A DNA stretch of 64,000 nt, from the NCBI RefSeq assembly GCF_035594125.1, contig NC_087190.1:6668501-6732500 (forward strand), given 5' to 3'. The translations under genes and the position numbers were made by a program. The notes under the pieces are model-generated. The model was not told the origin of the DNA. It did no database searches and saw nothing but the letters and a program-made list of their open reading frames with translations. Below, piece after piece: positions 1 through 11,099 of the stretch. Source of the stretch: Scylla paramamosain (lineage: Eukaryota > Arthropoda > Malacostraca > Decapoda > Portunidae). Within the stretch, counting starts at the first letter, position 1. Every line of letters starts with the position of its first letter.

Positions 1-973
1 AAAGTCTTGTGCAGCGAGGCCGCGGAAGGAGGGGAGGCATGCAGTTAGCAAGATCAGAAGAGCAGTTAGCATGAAAATAGCGGTAGAAGACAGCTAGATA
101 TGCAACATTGCGGTGGTGACAGAGAGGCTGAAGACAGTCAGTTAGAGGAGAGGAGTTGATGAGACGAAAATATTTTGATTCCACACTGTCTAGAAGAGCA
201 GTATGAGTGGAACCCCCCCAGACATGTGAAGCATACTCTTGTACAGAGTTAGCAGCTGGGGGGGTGAGAAAAACTGGCGGAGACGTCTCAGAACACCTAA
301 CTTCATAGAAGCTGTTTGAGCTAGAGATGAGATGTGAAGTTTCCAGTTCAGATTATAGGTAAAGGACAGACCGAGGATGATCAATGTAGAAGAGGGGGAC
401 AGTTGAGTGTCATTGAAGAAGAGGGAATAGTTGTCTTGAAGGTTGTGTGGAGTTGATAGATGGAGGAATTGAGTTTTTGAGGCATTGAACAATACCAAGT
501 TTGCTCTGCCCCAATCAGAAATTTTAGAAAGATCAGAAGTCAAGCGTTCTGTGGCTTCCTTGCGTGAAATGTTTACTTTCTGAAGGGCTGGACGTCTATG
601 AAAAGACGTGGAAAAGTGATATCATCAGCGCAGGAGTGGATAGGACAAGAAGTTTGTTTTAAAAGATCATTAATGAATAATAATAAGCGAGTGGATGACA
701 GGACAGAACTCTGAGGAACACCACTGTTAATAGATTTAGGAGAAGAACAGTGACCGTCTACCACAGCAGTAATAGAACAGTCAGAAAGGAAACTTGAGTT
801 GAAATTACAGAAAGAAGGATAGAAACCGTAGGAGGGTAGTTTGGAAATCAAAGCTTTGTGCCAGACTCTATCAAAAGCTTTTGATATTTCCAAGGCAACA
901 GCAAAAGTTTCAACAAAATCTATAAAAGAGGATGACCAAGACAAGTAATAAAAGCCTGAAGATCACCAGTAGA
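1..973 (-). mobile_element. LINE-A fragment, reverse transcriptase 3' half
   Basis: Decayed fragment of a non-LTR retrotransposon (APE-type, Jockey/CR1-like group) read on the minus strand. It starts inside the reverse transcriptase near the block [20 protein letters not shown] (about 944-840) and runs to the thumb and C-terminal part. It continues off the left window edge. The YADD-type box is changed to CADD around 630-640. At least one frameshift lies near 560, because the two open pieces (944-573 and 543-190) are in different frames. At 973/974 it abuts a plus-strand copy of the same family that covers much of the same consensus. I read it as dead transposon DNA. Confidence 0.85.
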
Positions 974-1762
974 AAAACTCAATTCCTCCATCTATCAACT
1001 CGACACAACCTTCCAGAAAACTATCCCCTCTTCTTCAATGACACTCAACTGTCCCCCTCTTCTACACTGAACATCCTCGGTCTGTCCTTTACTTATAATC
1101 TGAACTGGAAACTTCACATCTCATCTCTAGCTAAAACAGCTTCTATGAAGTTAGGTGTTCTGAGACGTCTCTGCCAGTTTTTCTCACCACCCCCAGCTAC
1201 CAACTCTGTACAAGGGCCTTATCCGTCCATGTATGGAGTATGTTTCACATGTCTGGGGGGGGTTCCACTCATACTGCTCTTCTAGATAGGATAAAATCAA
1301 AAGCTTTTCGTCTCATCAACTCCTCTCCTCTAACTGACTGTCTTCAGCCTCTCTGTCACCGCCGCAATGTTGCATATCTAGCTGTCTTCTACCGCTATTT
1401 TCATGCTAACTGCTCTTTTGATCTTGCTAACTGCATGCCTCCCCTCCTTCCGCGGCCTCGCTGCACAAGACTTTCTTCTTTCTCTCACCCCTATTCTTCC
1501 ACCTCTCTAACGCAAGAGTTAACCAGTATTCTCAATCATTCATCCCTTTCTCTGGTAAACTCTGGAACTCCCTGCCTGCTTCTGTATTTCCACCTTCCTA
1601 TGACTTGAATTTCTTCAAGAGGGAGGTTTCAAGACACTTATTCATCAATTTTTGACCACTGCTTTGATCCTTTTATGGGACTGGCATTTCAGTGGGCATT
1701 TTTTTTTTATTAGATTGTTGTTGCCCTTGGCCAGTGCCCTTCCTACATAAAAAAAAAAAAAG
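974..1762 (+). mobile_element. LINE-A 3' fragment, head-to-head with the preceding one
   Basis: Plus-strand copy of the LINE-A 3' part. It starts abruptly at [20 protein letters not shown] and continues through the conserved block [20 protein letters not shown] to the element's 3' end. A short poly(A) at 1,749-1,762 follows the 3'-end sequence. Several frame changes (near 1,200 and 1,250) show it is not translatable. The 974-1,480 part is a near-mirror of 1-480, so the two pieces form an inverted repeat. No target-site duplication could be fixed, because the left partner leaves the window. Confidence 0.85.
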
Positions 1763-2606
1763 GTATAATGATGTTGTGTTCAGGTATATGACTTGATCAC
1801 TGTCGACAGTGACGATGTGCACAGTGCAATGGATGAGGTGAACACCCGTGTGAGTTTCAGTATCAAACAGGCTAAGTTTTTATAAGTCTGTTAATAGCGA
1901 ACTAATAGTGCATGACATTTACATAAAAAAAAACGTTAAAGTTAATGAATTGGAACGAGTGTCCTGGACAAGGTTACGTCTGTCTTCATACTCGTTGGCA
2001 GTTGAAAAGGGACGCTGGAATCGGCGAAGAAGGGGTCGTCTTCCCATAGAGGAAAGATTGTGTTCATGTGGTATGATTCAAACGGAGATACATGTTCTTG
2101 AAAATTGTCCTATTTCCAGTCACGTTAGAGAAAGAAATAATGTAACGACAGTTAGTAATTTATTTGTTGATAGATCTGATTATATAAATGTTTGTAGAAT
2201 TGTACATGAAGTATTGTCTTTATATTAATGTTGGATGTGTTTGCATAAAAGAAAAAAAAGGGGGTTTCTTTGGATAAATTCTTGTTTTTTTTATATAAAC
2301 ATATAGGATTACAATTTAGTCTTTACGCATGTCTTTTATGGGTTTTAAATATTTTCAATGAATTTCTTGTCTAATTATTTACATTCCGCTGTTTTATTTT
2401 TATAATGTGTCTTGTTTTTATTTGGTTGGTATGTCAGGTTTTTATGAGTTGTGTTTTGTTTTTATGCAACAGATTTTATTTTCGATGATATATTTTCAAT
2501 ATCGTAGTTGCAAAAATTTCCTCTGTATATTTGTAATTTGGACTATTTTTTAATGTGTTTATTGGTGTGTACTTCCCTATGGTCAATAAATAAATAAATA
2601 AATAAA
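1763..2606 (+). mobile_element. LINE-B 3' fragment with CCHC-like C-terminus
   Basis: The open stretch 1,908-2,228 (106 codons) ends with a basic segment and CSCGMIQTEIHVLENCP, a C-x-C-x7-H-x4-C pattern. That pattern is typical of the extreme C-terminus of several arthropod LINE polyproteins. It is followed by about 350 bp of AT-rich 3' UTR and a tail of (AAAT)n at 2,584-2,606. The upstream part (1,763-1,907) is too decayed to assign. It differs from LINE-A, so a separate family is inferred. The clade is not identified. Confidence 0.55.
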
Positions 2607-2611
2607 GCAAT

Positions 2612-2723
<112 letters not shown>

Positions 2724-2735
2724 TGTGCCATCCAG

Positions 2736-2897
2736 GCCATGTGAGGCAGGAGGACCGGCAATGGGTCACCATTCACCATGAATGCCTGGCACTGAGGCAG
2801 GAGTGGTGCCAGGGCCTCCACTGCACCCTGCTACCACCCCTGACACCACACCTGCCCTGCCACACCTGCAGGGGGGTGGTTAGTAGTGGGGAGACAG
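2736..2897 (+). CDS. candidate internal host exon, unknown protein (phase 1-1)
   Basis: A 162-bp stretch open in one frame and bounded by good splice signals. The acceptor side is a long CT tract ending CCATCCAG. The donor is ACAG/GTAATG at 2,898. If spliced there, 2 nt complete the first codon, 53 codons follow and 1 nt is left, so the exon is symmetric (phase 1-1). The peptide is Cys/His-rich, with IHHECLALRQEWCQGLHC and LPCHTCRG, and does not resemble any transposon nearby. I do not recognise the family. The local GC content is clearly higher than its surroundings, as expected for coding DNA. No partner exons were found in the window, so this could be chance or an unrecognised transposon. 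Confidence 0.35.
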
Positions 2898-3558
2898 GTA
2901 ATGAGGTGAAGTAGTTCATCTTTGTTATGAGTATTGTAAAGAAAATGGAGAATACATCTTTGCAAAATATATTATGTATGTGTCGTAACCCTCCTCCTTA
3001 CCTTTAAGGGAAGGCAGAGTTTACGCAGGAACTGCACTAATTCTTTATATAACAAACACTACAAGGTTTAAATCCAGGTAATCGAGAGTTAAGGCCTGGG
3101 TTCTCACAGTGGGGTAAGGCACAAACGCAGTTCAGAAACGTTAACACTATTTATTAACCAGTAGTTAACACATTCCACGATACTTGCAAGCAACGAAAGA
3201 CCAGAATTCCACCACATATTAAAACATATAATGACCTTTCGGTAAATCTTGACGTCACTATTCACTTTACTTTAACAAGATTTTATCGACCAACTCAGGT
3301 CATTCAGTAACTTATAACACATTAACATGTAAGGACACACATAACATACACATAAAAGAATAATCAAATGTAACATTAAAATATTAGCACTACATGCGAA
3401 GTGCCACAAAAGATATTAAAATCACTCATCAAGATTCAGCATTATATCAACACATGGAAAATGACATAAAATATATGGGGACCACAGTATACTGAAACAA
3501 CATTTTAAATCGAGACACACAAGGCACTTAGGAAAAAAATCTTCTAAGTATTACTTAC

Positions 3559-3594
3559 GACTAAGACGAGGCAGAGAACGATTAGGAGCTTCAT
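3559..3594 (-). CDS. candidate first exon encoding a secretion signal start
   Basis: An ATG at 3,594 opens MKLLIVLCLVLV, a lysine followed by a hydrophobic run as in a signal peptide. It is cut after exactly 12 codons by a consensus donor GTAAGT (3,558-3,553). Secreted and cuticle protein genes of arthropods commonly have such a short first exon behind a TATA/initiator promoter, which is what precedes it. No continuing exon (rigid, chitin-binding or other) was recognised downstream on minus. It sits inside a block that also looks like a solo LTR, so it may be a fortuitous reading frame of that element. Confidence 0.35.
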
Positions 3595-3660
3595 GGTGCT
3601 ATCGAGTGGGAGCACCTTCCAGGAACTTGTAACACTCCATTCTTGGAGTCTAGTTAGGTC

Positions 3661-3690
3661 TGAGAGAATCGTTCGCTACTTCGCCTTATA
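3661..3690 (-). promoter_or_regulatory. core promoter: TATA box and initiator
   Basis: On minus, TATAAGG (3,690-3,684) is followed 29 nt later by a TCAGAC initiator (A at 3,661), the usual arthropod spacing. A leader of about 67 nt leads to an ATG at 3,594. It may be the U3/R boundary of a solo LTR or a gene promoter. Confidence 0.5.
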
Positions 3691-4091
3691 TTCCATTTTG
3701 ACGACGGCAACGTCGACCTACGTACATTGCTATCTACTACTACACAAGGAGTTCTATGGTTAACCACCTTTACACGCAAACATACATGGTTTTTTTTTCT
3801 ATGTCCTTCTAGTTCGTGCATTACTGAAGTGTTTTGTGAAGTCAGCGACTGTAAGGTAACTTGATCACAAGATTGATTGCGAATAGGCTAGGTCCATTAA
3901 CTACATGGCCTTAGTCACCTTTACTCGGCGCTCGGGTGCCTCGTCATCAGGGCAGGCACTGTCTTGTTCGTGTGACCAGGGATGCCATAAGCTTCACGAG
4001 GGGTCACGGCGGTAACCAGTGACCTTTGGGGCAATGGGTGGCCAAGGTCTGGATGCCTTGGCGACAACACACTCTCGGCTTGGCTACGACA

Positions 4092-4239
4092 TATGTGTCT
4101 TATAAGATCATAAACAAATAAGACAAGCTGCAGGGAGCCATTAGGTTAGTTTAACACGTGGCAGTCCTTGTACCAAACACACCTACCTATTTCCACCTAT
4201 CATGACTGTCTAATCTTTTAATTATCTAATTTTATTTTT
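4092..4239. other. short AT-rich spacer, no gene
   Basis: Contains an interspersed-looking stretch (CAGGGAGCCAT... CACCTACCTATTTCCACC) of a type I associate with decapod repeats, then T-rich sequence leading into the BEL-like LTR. No open frame of note. Confidence 0.4.
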
Positions 4240-4420
4240 AATTGTCAAATTTTTTTAATTTGTCTAATTTCTTTTAATTGTCTATTTTTTTATTTTTTTT
4301 ATTTATTTATTTTATTTTTATTTTATTTTATTTTTTTGTAGCCACACCGGCAGGTCTTTATAAACTCTCAGATGATCCGTTTTACTGATCCCACCCATCA
4401 TCGTAGGGATGAGGAAAGGT

Positions 4421-4519
<99 letters not shown>

Positions 4520-4700
4520 ATTTATTAATGAGGTAGGCTTGACCATGAGAAGTGCGAACAAGTTTTCGGTCTCAATTTCTTATAAAATAATATTATATAC
4601 TGATATCATAAACTTTCAATACATTATAGTATTCATTAACAACACATGCAATCAACTTGGTAATATGACAATCAGTTCTTACTACAGAATTAAAGTATTA
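4240..4700 (-). repeat. BEL/Pao-like LTR, 3' copy, with internal (TC)n
   Basis: Part of a sequence present again at about 5,440-5,796 in the same orientation and at 25,880-26,285 in mirror orientation. Shared landmarks are a short CATCGTAGGG-bearing segment, a (TC)n tract (4,423-4,516 here) and TGACATTTATTAATGAGGTAGGC directly after it. The two direct copies flank BEL C-terminal and gag remnants, which is why they are called LTRs. Exact ends are uncertain because the outer sequence is T-rich and diverged. Confidence 0.55.
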
Positions 4701-4763
4701 GAGTAAGTTATATTAGTATGTACCTTAAAACTAGTATTAGCACATAACGTTTTTTGTTACACT

Positions 4764-5160
4764 GGCTACTCGGCGGGGATGCTCCGGTCTATATTATGCA
4801 TCACCCTGTAACAGCAATACTAGACTATGTATTGGTCTCTCTATGATGATCCTGTTAGCCTTTGTGCGTCTTCCCTGGTTTTCAAGATTACAGTCTGACA
4901 CCTGGACCTTAACCTCTCTTACTAGGCCATCATGATCAGGAGATGCTTCTGTTATTGTTCCCAATTTCCACTGGTTCCTTGCTACAATCTGATCCTTGAT
5001 GATAACTATGTCACCTGCACCGAGATTCCTTTGGTGTTGTCCATTTATTTCCAAGTTGATGAAATTGCACATACTCCTTTCTCCACCTGGATCAGGACTA
5101 GATATCCAGGTATTGTGATCTGTGCCCCCTCTTTATGCAATACAGGTCCTTCTTAATAAA
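4764..5160 (-). pseudogene. BEL/Pao polyprotein C-terminus (DUF5641-like)
   Basis: Minus-strand frame 5,072-4,794 reads LGAGDIVIIKDQIVARNQWK and then GTITEASPDHDGLVREVKVQV. This is the arrangement of the DUF5641 domain that follows the integrase in BEL/Pao elements (GDxVxIKD, WKLG, DGLVR). The upstream integrase catalytic core is missing. Within about 100 bp the sequence passes into the gag remnant, so the whole middle of the polyprotein has been lost. The frame is broken upstream of 5,090. Confidence 0.75.
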
Positions 5161-5189
5161 AATGCTTGGAGGTGGTAGCAGTACCTTTG

Positions 5190-5425
5190 TTTTCATAGTT
5201 AACAAATGAACTTTCTAGTGTATGCATCAGCTATGATACTTTTGTTTGTAAATCTCTACCTAACAATTTTCTTTGCCTGCCCATAGTCAGCATCAGTTAA
5301 GGTACGTAAACATTTTAATAGCATCCTTTGCTTCACCAGCTGTATACTTGTTTAAGTAGGCGAGTCTCTCAATACCACTAGAAGTTCTAGATTCTACATA
5401 AGATTTAAAGTTTATTTGTCTAATC
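5190..5425 (-). pseudogene. BEL/Pao gag remnant
   Basis: On minus it contains a RLAYLNKYTAGEAKDAIK-type block, characteristic of BEL/Pao gag (YL..YT.GEAK..I). A block with the DYGQAKK pattern follows. The same segment is present in mirror image at 26,290-26,745, where it is longer and easier to read. Short, with stops; not functional. Confidence 0.7.
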
Positions 5426-5439
5426 TTTTAATCTGTCTA

Positions 5440-5554
5440 TTTTTTTTTTATTTGTCTAATCTTCTTTGTAGTTGCATCGGCAAGTCTTCATTAGCTCTCA
5501 GGTGATCTGTTTTACTGATCACACCCATCATCGTAGGGTTGAGGAAAGTCAGCT

Positions 5555-5617
<63 letters not shown>

Positions 5618-5796
5618 ATTTATTAATGAGGTAGGCAAGAGCTTAACAACTGCGAACAAGTTCTCGGTCTCAATTTCTTATATGCATTATGTACTGACAT
5701 CAAACACTTTCAACACTACAGTATTTATTAACAACACATGCAATCAACTTGGCACTATGACAATCACTTTTTACTACAAAATTAAAGTATTTACTT
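5440..5796 (-). repeat. BEL/Pao-like LTR, 5' copy, with internal (TC)n
   Basis: Direct repeat of 4,240-4,700. Its (TC)n tract is 5,559-5,614, shorter than in the other copy. Similarity to the left copy ends around TTAAAGTATT. Similarity to the mirror copy at 25.88 kb continues past that point into the hAT-1 flank, so this is the outer (5') LTR edge. Confidence 0.55.
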
Positions 5797-5854
5797 CAGT
5801 CACCTTCCCACTCATCTTGTCATCTTGTCTGAGCGCAATTTGGCCGTGAGTGAC

Positions 5855-7262
5855 CAGCGATTCCACATTTGTCCCGAAATCTGGTAAAAATTATCATATT
5901 CGCCTGTCTACTTTTTGTCAGTTCTGCAGAATATCACAAAATATGCCACAGGAACACTAGACACCAATAAGTTTTTGTTAGGCATTTGATATAAGTTCTG
6001 AAAAGAATTGCATGTAACGAGATGTTACGTATACTCACCATTTTATAGGTCGATGGCTGAATCACCGTGGATTTCTGGAGAGTTTGGGTCACTTTCTATT
6101 ACTCTTTCTCGTTACTCTTTCAAGCACAGAAGCTCCTAAGTACACCTGTTCCAGCATATTCCATTCACGCTCATTTCTTGGTTCATTATTACCGAGCGGT
6201 TGCTTCATCACACTGTCAACAGTATATCCTTGTACAGACTACAAACTTGACTATGACGTGCATTTATCACAACTCTCACTTTGAAAATGAAGGTTAAAGT
6301 GGGTGAATCTGGGCAACACGGATTCAAGGAAGCAATAATTTAGTCTAACGAAAGGACTATGCAATAGTTCATAAGCATTCTTTAGTGCCTGTGAATAACT
6401 CTTACTCTGCTGATTGTGTAAGTCTGTGAAAAAGAGCTGCAGAGCACCCCATTGTTCCAGCATCCTCTTGATGACAGCACTGTAGGAGAGCCATTTTGTA
6501 CGTGATGGTGATAAAATTCTGCCTTTCTACTCCAGCGAACTCTTGAAATTCACAAAACTGTGCCATTCGTTTGGAAGAATGTTTCAGTGTATTGTTCACG
6601 TCATGTGCTAACTGCTCAATGCACTGTGGCAACTGTTTACACGCCTCAGAGGCACACGTGTGTGCTAAGTGACATATACATTTCATCATGTATATACCTG
6701 GGCAAGCAGCCTTAAGTCTGCTACTATCACAGTTTCTTTTGCAAAATCACTGAATGATTTCATTATGGGTGAAAAATTATATTGCTAGTGGCACCTTCAC
6801 TTGCAGCCTCTGTGTTATCACTGCTGAACACTGACACCAGGTCCTAAAACTTGCTAGCAGCACCATTTTCTTCTGCATGTTGTATCATTATACACAAGTT
6901 CTGAGATACTGAAATGTTCTTAGATTCATCCACTAGAATGCTGAACTTCCTTTTCCTCAGTTTATCTGCCAGGTCCTGCTTATGACATTTAGCCATAACA
7001 TTATTACACATGTTTTGACACTGTTCTTTTCATTTTAACCTCTAGCAATGTCTGAGTCAGGAAAACATTCTTTGATAACATCACATATAAATGATCAGCC
7101 ATTCTAAACCTTGTGTTATGTTCAACCATCATCACTGTTAGCTTGATTTCAGCAGCTTTAAGTGAATCTCCCTTGCTAGAGTGCCCTTGTGCACTGGCAA
7201 ACGCTTCTGCTATAGTTATTGTTGAATTATATGTTGCACACATATTGTGATCCTTCCCACTT
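5855..7262 (-). pseudogene. hAT-1 transposase, left copy (lacks dimerisation region)
   Basis: Decayed hAT-superfamily transposase read on minus. Recognisable blocks from 7,262 downward are MMVEHNTRFRMADHLYVMLS, KRKFSILVDESKNISVSQNL (the DES-type RNase H segment), MKCICHLAHTCASEACKQLP, SSKRMAQFCEFQEF and MLEQWGALQLFFTDLHNQQS. These match the order seen in SCAND3/ZBED-like hAT proteins. Frames change several times and stops interrupt. About 650 bp present in the mirror copy (about 24,900-25,560), including the C-terminal dimerisation region, is absent here near 6,100-6,130. The 3' end carries a degraded CAG...-type terminus at 5,855. The 5' part is cut by LINE-A at about 7,262-7,285. Confidence 0.8.
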
Positions 7263-7284
7263 TTCTCTCTCTCTCTCTTATTTT

Positions 7285-10200
7285 TTTTATATAGGAAGGA
7301 CACTTGCCAAGGGCAACAAAAATCTAATAAAAAAATATGCCCACTGAAATGCCAGTCCCATAAAAGAGTCAAAGCAGTGGTCAAAAATTGATGAATAAGT
7401 AATAATTAATAAGTAATAAGTAATAACCTCCCTCTTGAAGGAATTCAAGTCATAGGAAGGTGGAAATACAGAAGCAGGCAGGGAGTTCCAGAGTTTACCA
7501 GAGAAAGGGGTGAATGATTGAGAATACTGGTTAACTCTTGCGTTAGAGAGGTGGACAGAATAGGAGTGAGAGAAAGAAGAAAGTCTTGTGAAGCGAGGCC
7601 GCGGAAGGAGGGGAAGCATGCAATTAGCAAGATCAGAAGACCAGTTAGCATGAAAATAGCGGTAGATATGCAACATTGCGGCGGTGAGAGAGAGGCTGAA
7701 GACAGTCAGTTAGAGGAGAGGAGTTGATGAGACGAAAAGCTTTTGATTCCACCCTGTCTAGAAAAGCAGTATGAGTGGAACCCCCCAGACATGTGAAGCA
7801 TACTTCATACATGGACGGATAAGGCCCTTGTACAGAGTTAGCAGCTGGGGGGTGGGTGAGAAAAACTGGCGGAGACGTCTCAGAACACCTAACTTCATAG
7901 AAGCTGTTTTAGCTAGAGATAAGATGTGAAGTTTCCAGTTCAGATTATAAGTAAAGGACAGACCGAGGATGTTCAGTGTAGAAGAGGGGGACAGTTGAGT
8001 GTCATTGAAGAAGAGGGGATAGTTTTCTGGAAGGTTGTGTCGAGTTGATAGATGGAGGAATTGAGTTTTTGAGGCATTGAACAATACCAAGTTTGCTCTG
8101 CCCCAGTCAGAAATTTTAGAAAGATCAAAAGTCAGGCTTCCCTGCGTGATATGTTTACCTCTTGAAGGGTTGGACGTCTATGAAAAGACGTGGAAAAATG
8201 CAGGGTGGTATCATCAGCGTAGGAGTGGATAGGACAAGAAGTTTGGTTTAGAAGATCATTAATGAATAATAAGAAGAGAGTGGGTGACAGGACAGAAACC
8301 TGAGGAACACCACTGTTAATAGATTTAGGAGAAGAACAATGACCGTCTACCACAGCAGCAATAGAACGGTCAGAAAGGAAACTTGAGATGAAGTTACAGA
8401 GAGAAGGATAGAAACCACAGGAGGGTAGTTTGGAAATCAAAGCTTTGTGCCAGACTCTATCAAAAGCTTTTGATATGTCCAAGGCAACAGCAAAAGTTTC
8501 ACCAAAATCTCTAAAAGAGGATGACCGAGACTCAGTAAGGAAAGCCAGAAGATCACCAGTAGAGCGGCCTTGACGGAACCCATACTGGCGATCAGATAGA
8601 AGGTTGTGAAGTGATAGATGTTTAAGAATCTTCCTGTTGAGGATAGATTCAAAAACTTTAGATAGGCAGGAAATTAAGGCAATAGGACGGTAGTTTGAGG
8701 GATTAGAACTTTCACCCTTTTTAGGAACAGGTTGAATGTAGGCAAACTTCCAGCAAGATGGAAAGGTAGATGTTGAAAGACAGAGCTGAAAGAGTTTGAC
8801 TAGGCAAGGTGCAAGCACGGAGTCAAAGTTTCGGAGAACAATAGGAGGGACCCCATCAGGTCCATAAGGCTTCCTAGGGTTTAGGCCAGCGAGGGCATGG
8901 AAAACATCATTGCAAAGAATTTTAATAGGTGGCATGAAGTAGTCAGAGGGTGGAGGAGAGGGAGGAACAAGCCCAGAATCGTCCAAGGTAGTGTTTTTAG
9001 CAAAGATTTGAGCGAAGAGTTCAGCTTTAGAAATAGATGTGATAGCAGTGGTGCCATCTGGTTGAAAGAGAGGAGGGAAAGAAGAAGAAGCAAAGTTATT
9101 GTAAATATTTTTGGCTAGATGCCAGAAATCACGAGGGGAGTTAGATCTTGAAAAGTTTTGACATTTTCTGTTAATGAAGGAGTTTTTGGCTAGTTGGAGA
9201 ACAGACTTGGCATGGTTCCGGGCAGAAATATAAAGTGCATGAGATTCTGGTGATGGAAGGCTTAAGTACCTTTTGTGGGCCACCTCTCTATCATGTATAA
9301 CACGAGAACAAACTGTGTTAAACCAAGGTTTAGAAGGTTTAGGACGAGAAAAAGAGTGAGGAATGTACGGCTCCATGCCAGACACTATCACCTCTGTTAT
9401 GTGCTCAGCACACAAAGACGGGTCTCTGACACGGAAGCAGTAGTCATTCCAAGGAAAGTCAGCAAAATACCTCCTCAGGTTCCCCAAACTAGCAGAGGCA
9501 AAACGCCAGAGGCACCTTCGCTTAGGAGGGATTGGAGTGATAGGACAAGATAAAGATATGAGATTATGATCGGAGGAGCCCAACGAAGAAGAAAGGGTGA
9601 CAGCATAAGCAGAAGGATTAAAGGTCAGGAAAAGGTGAAGAATGTTGGGCGTATCTCCAAGACGGTCAGGAATACGAGTAAGGTGTTGCACCAATTCCTC
9701 TAGGTCATGGAGAATAGCAAAGTTGTAGGCTAGTTCACCAGGATGGTCAGTGAAGGGAGAGGAAAGCCAAAGCTGGTGGTGAACACTGAAGTCTCCAAGA
9801 ATGGAGATCTCTGCAAAAGGGAAGAGGGTCAGAATGTGCTCCACTTTGGAAGTTAAGTAGTCAAAAAATTTTTTATAGTCAGAGGAGTTAGGTGAGAGGT
9901 ATACAGCACAGATAAATTTAGTATGAGAGTGACTCTGTAGTCGTAGCCAGATGGTGGAAAACTGGGAGGATTCAAGAGCGTGGGCTCGAGAGCAGGTTAA
10001 GTCATTGCGCACATAAACGCAGCATCCAGCTTTGGATCGAAAATGAGGATAGAGAAAGTAGGAGGGAACAGAAAAGGGGCTACTGTCAGTTGCCTCAGAC
10101 ACCTGAGTTTCATTGAGGAAAAGAAGATGAGGTTTAGAAGAGGAGAGGTGGTGTTCTGCAGATTGAAAATTAGATCTTAGACCGCGAATGTTGCAGAAGT

Positions 10201-10328
10201 TAATGAAGAAAAAGTTGAGGGGCGGTGTCAAGACACTTATGGTCGTCGACAGAAAGGCAGTCCGACCTGGGAACATTTATGGTCCCCTCCCCAGATGGGG
10301 ACTCCGAGGCTGGTGTAGGAGTCGCCAT
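7285..10328 (-). pseudogene. LINE-A endonuclease/reverse transcriptase, nearly full length
   Basis: The longest LINE-A copy. A natural start is the ATG at 10,328 ([20 protein letters not shown]). A frameshift near 10,200 then puts the main frame at 10,276-8,132 (714 codons), and a further deletion near 8,130 shifts into 8,090-7,758 and 7,676-7,287. Domains in order are an APE-type endonuclease ([35 protein letters not shown]) and a reverse transcriptase ([58 protein letters not shown] intact). The endonuclease GDFN motif reads GDFS here, and a normally acidic residue in the NILDLFLT-like block is His, so endonuclease activity was probably lost. The 3' end has a short A-rich tail next to (AG)n inside hAT-1. 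Jockey/CR1-like grouping is from memory. Confidence 0.88.
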
Positions 10329-10905
10329 GATGATTTTAAATTTTTTGAGTGAAGGGTGTGTGTGTTATTAGGTGCTTGTAGTTTTGTGTGGAGGAAGAGT
10401 TGTCTTTAGAGGGCAGGCTGTGACTGCCCCCTTGTGTTATGAGACACAAAGGGAAACGTTCAGTGAGGTCACAGCTGAGTTTAATGATAAGTTCACAGCA
10501 TCACCTGAACAGTGCCTTAGACCTCACTAGGAGTAATTATCGTTTTGGCAGGTGTTTACTGCCTCCTCTATGAAGCTTTACTGTTGTTAACTGTGCAGTA
10601 ATTTCAACACCAGATTTTTTATACACTGCTTTACACGAGTCCCTCCTGAATAGTCTTAACCATGGAAATTCTTTTTCCCAGACTTCTCTGTACTTTTGTT
10701 AACGCCTTGCTTTATTCTTGTTTTTTTTTTTAATTGTGTTTTCACTATATTACGGCACTGCGTTTATCTGCCATTCTCTTTACTGTGAAATGTGCCAGAT
10801 TATAAGAATTTAGCCAGATAGAACAACACCTGCAACTGAGCTGCCTCCTGTCTGAGACTCCCGATGAAGACTAATCAGGCCTTCCCGCAGTCCCCCGGCA
10901 CCCCC
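10329..10905 (-). mobile_element. probable LINE-A 5' leader
   Basis: Non-coding stretch immediately upstream (on minus) of the LINE-A start, with no other recognised content. Assigned to the element by position only; its true 5' end is not determined. Confidence 0.4.
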
Positions 10906-10917
10906 CTCATAAACTAA

Positions 10918-11060
10918 ATACAGGAACAGATCGTGTAGTGTTTCCTCCCCTCCCCCTCACTCCGTCTGCAGCCACTCCCACTAAATACACGAACTGATTG
11001 TATAGTGTCCCTCCCCTCACTCCCTCCCTCCTGCAGCTAAACACCAACCACCCACTCCAC
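10918..11060. repeat. imperfect tandem pair, unit about 70 bp
   Basis: Two diverged copies beginning TAAATACAGGAACAG (10,916) and TAAATACACGAACTG (10,984). Each has a CCTCCCCTC-rich middle and CTGCAG at its end. Origin unknown, possibly part of LINE-C. Confidence 0.55.
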
Positions 11061-11099
11061 CCCTCCTCCCTCTTTCTCTCTTTCTCAAGAAGTATAGTT

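Larger units (their letters stand above)
2981..4091 (-). mobile_element. candidate solo LTR (1,111 bp) with TATG target duplication
   Basis: The block begins TGTCGTA and ends TACGACA, a perfect 7-bp terminal inverted repeat of TG...CA type. It is flanked on both sides by TATG (2,977-2,980 and 4,092-4,095), a 4-bp direct duplication typical of LTR-element integration. No gag or pol lies inside, hence solo LTR if real. Orientation is taken from the TATA/initiator pair it contains on minus. The pattern was found by eye and short matches can arise by chance. A single-copy gene start at this place is the rival reading. Confidence 0.5.

Noticed and set aside
4318..4521. Arg-Glu repeat protein frames over (TC)n or (GA)n (also at 16,861-17,067 and 26,026-26,235).
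   Set aside because: Pure dinucleotide translation without flanking coding signal.
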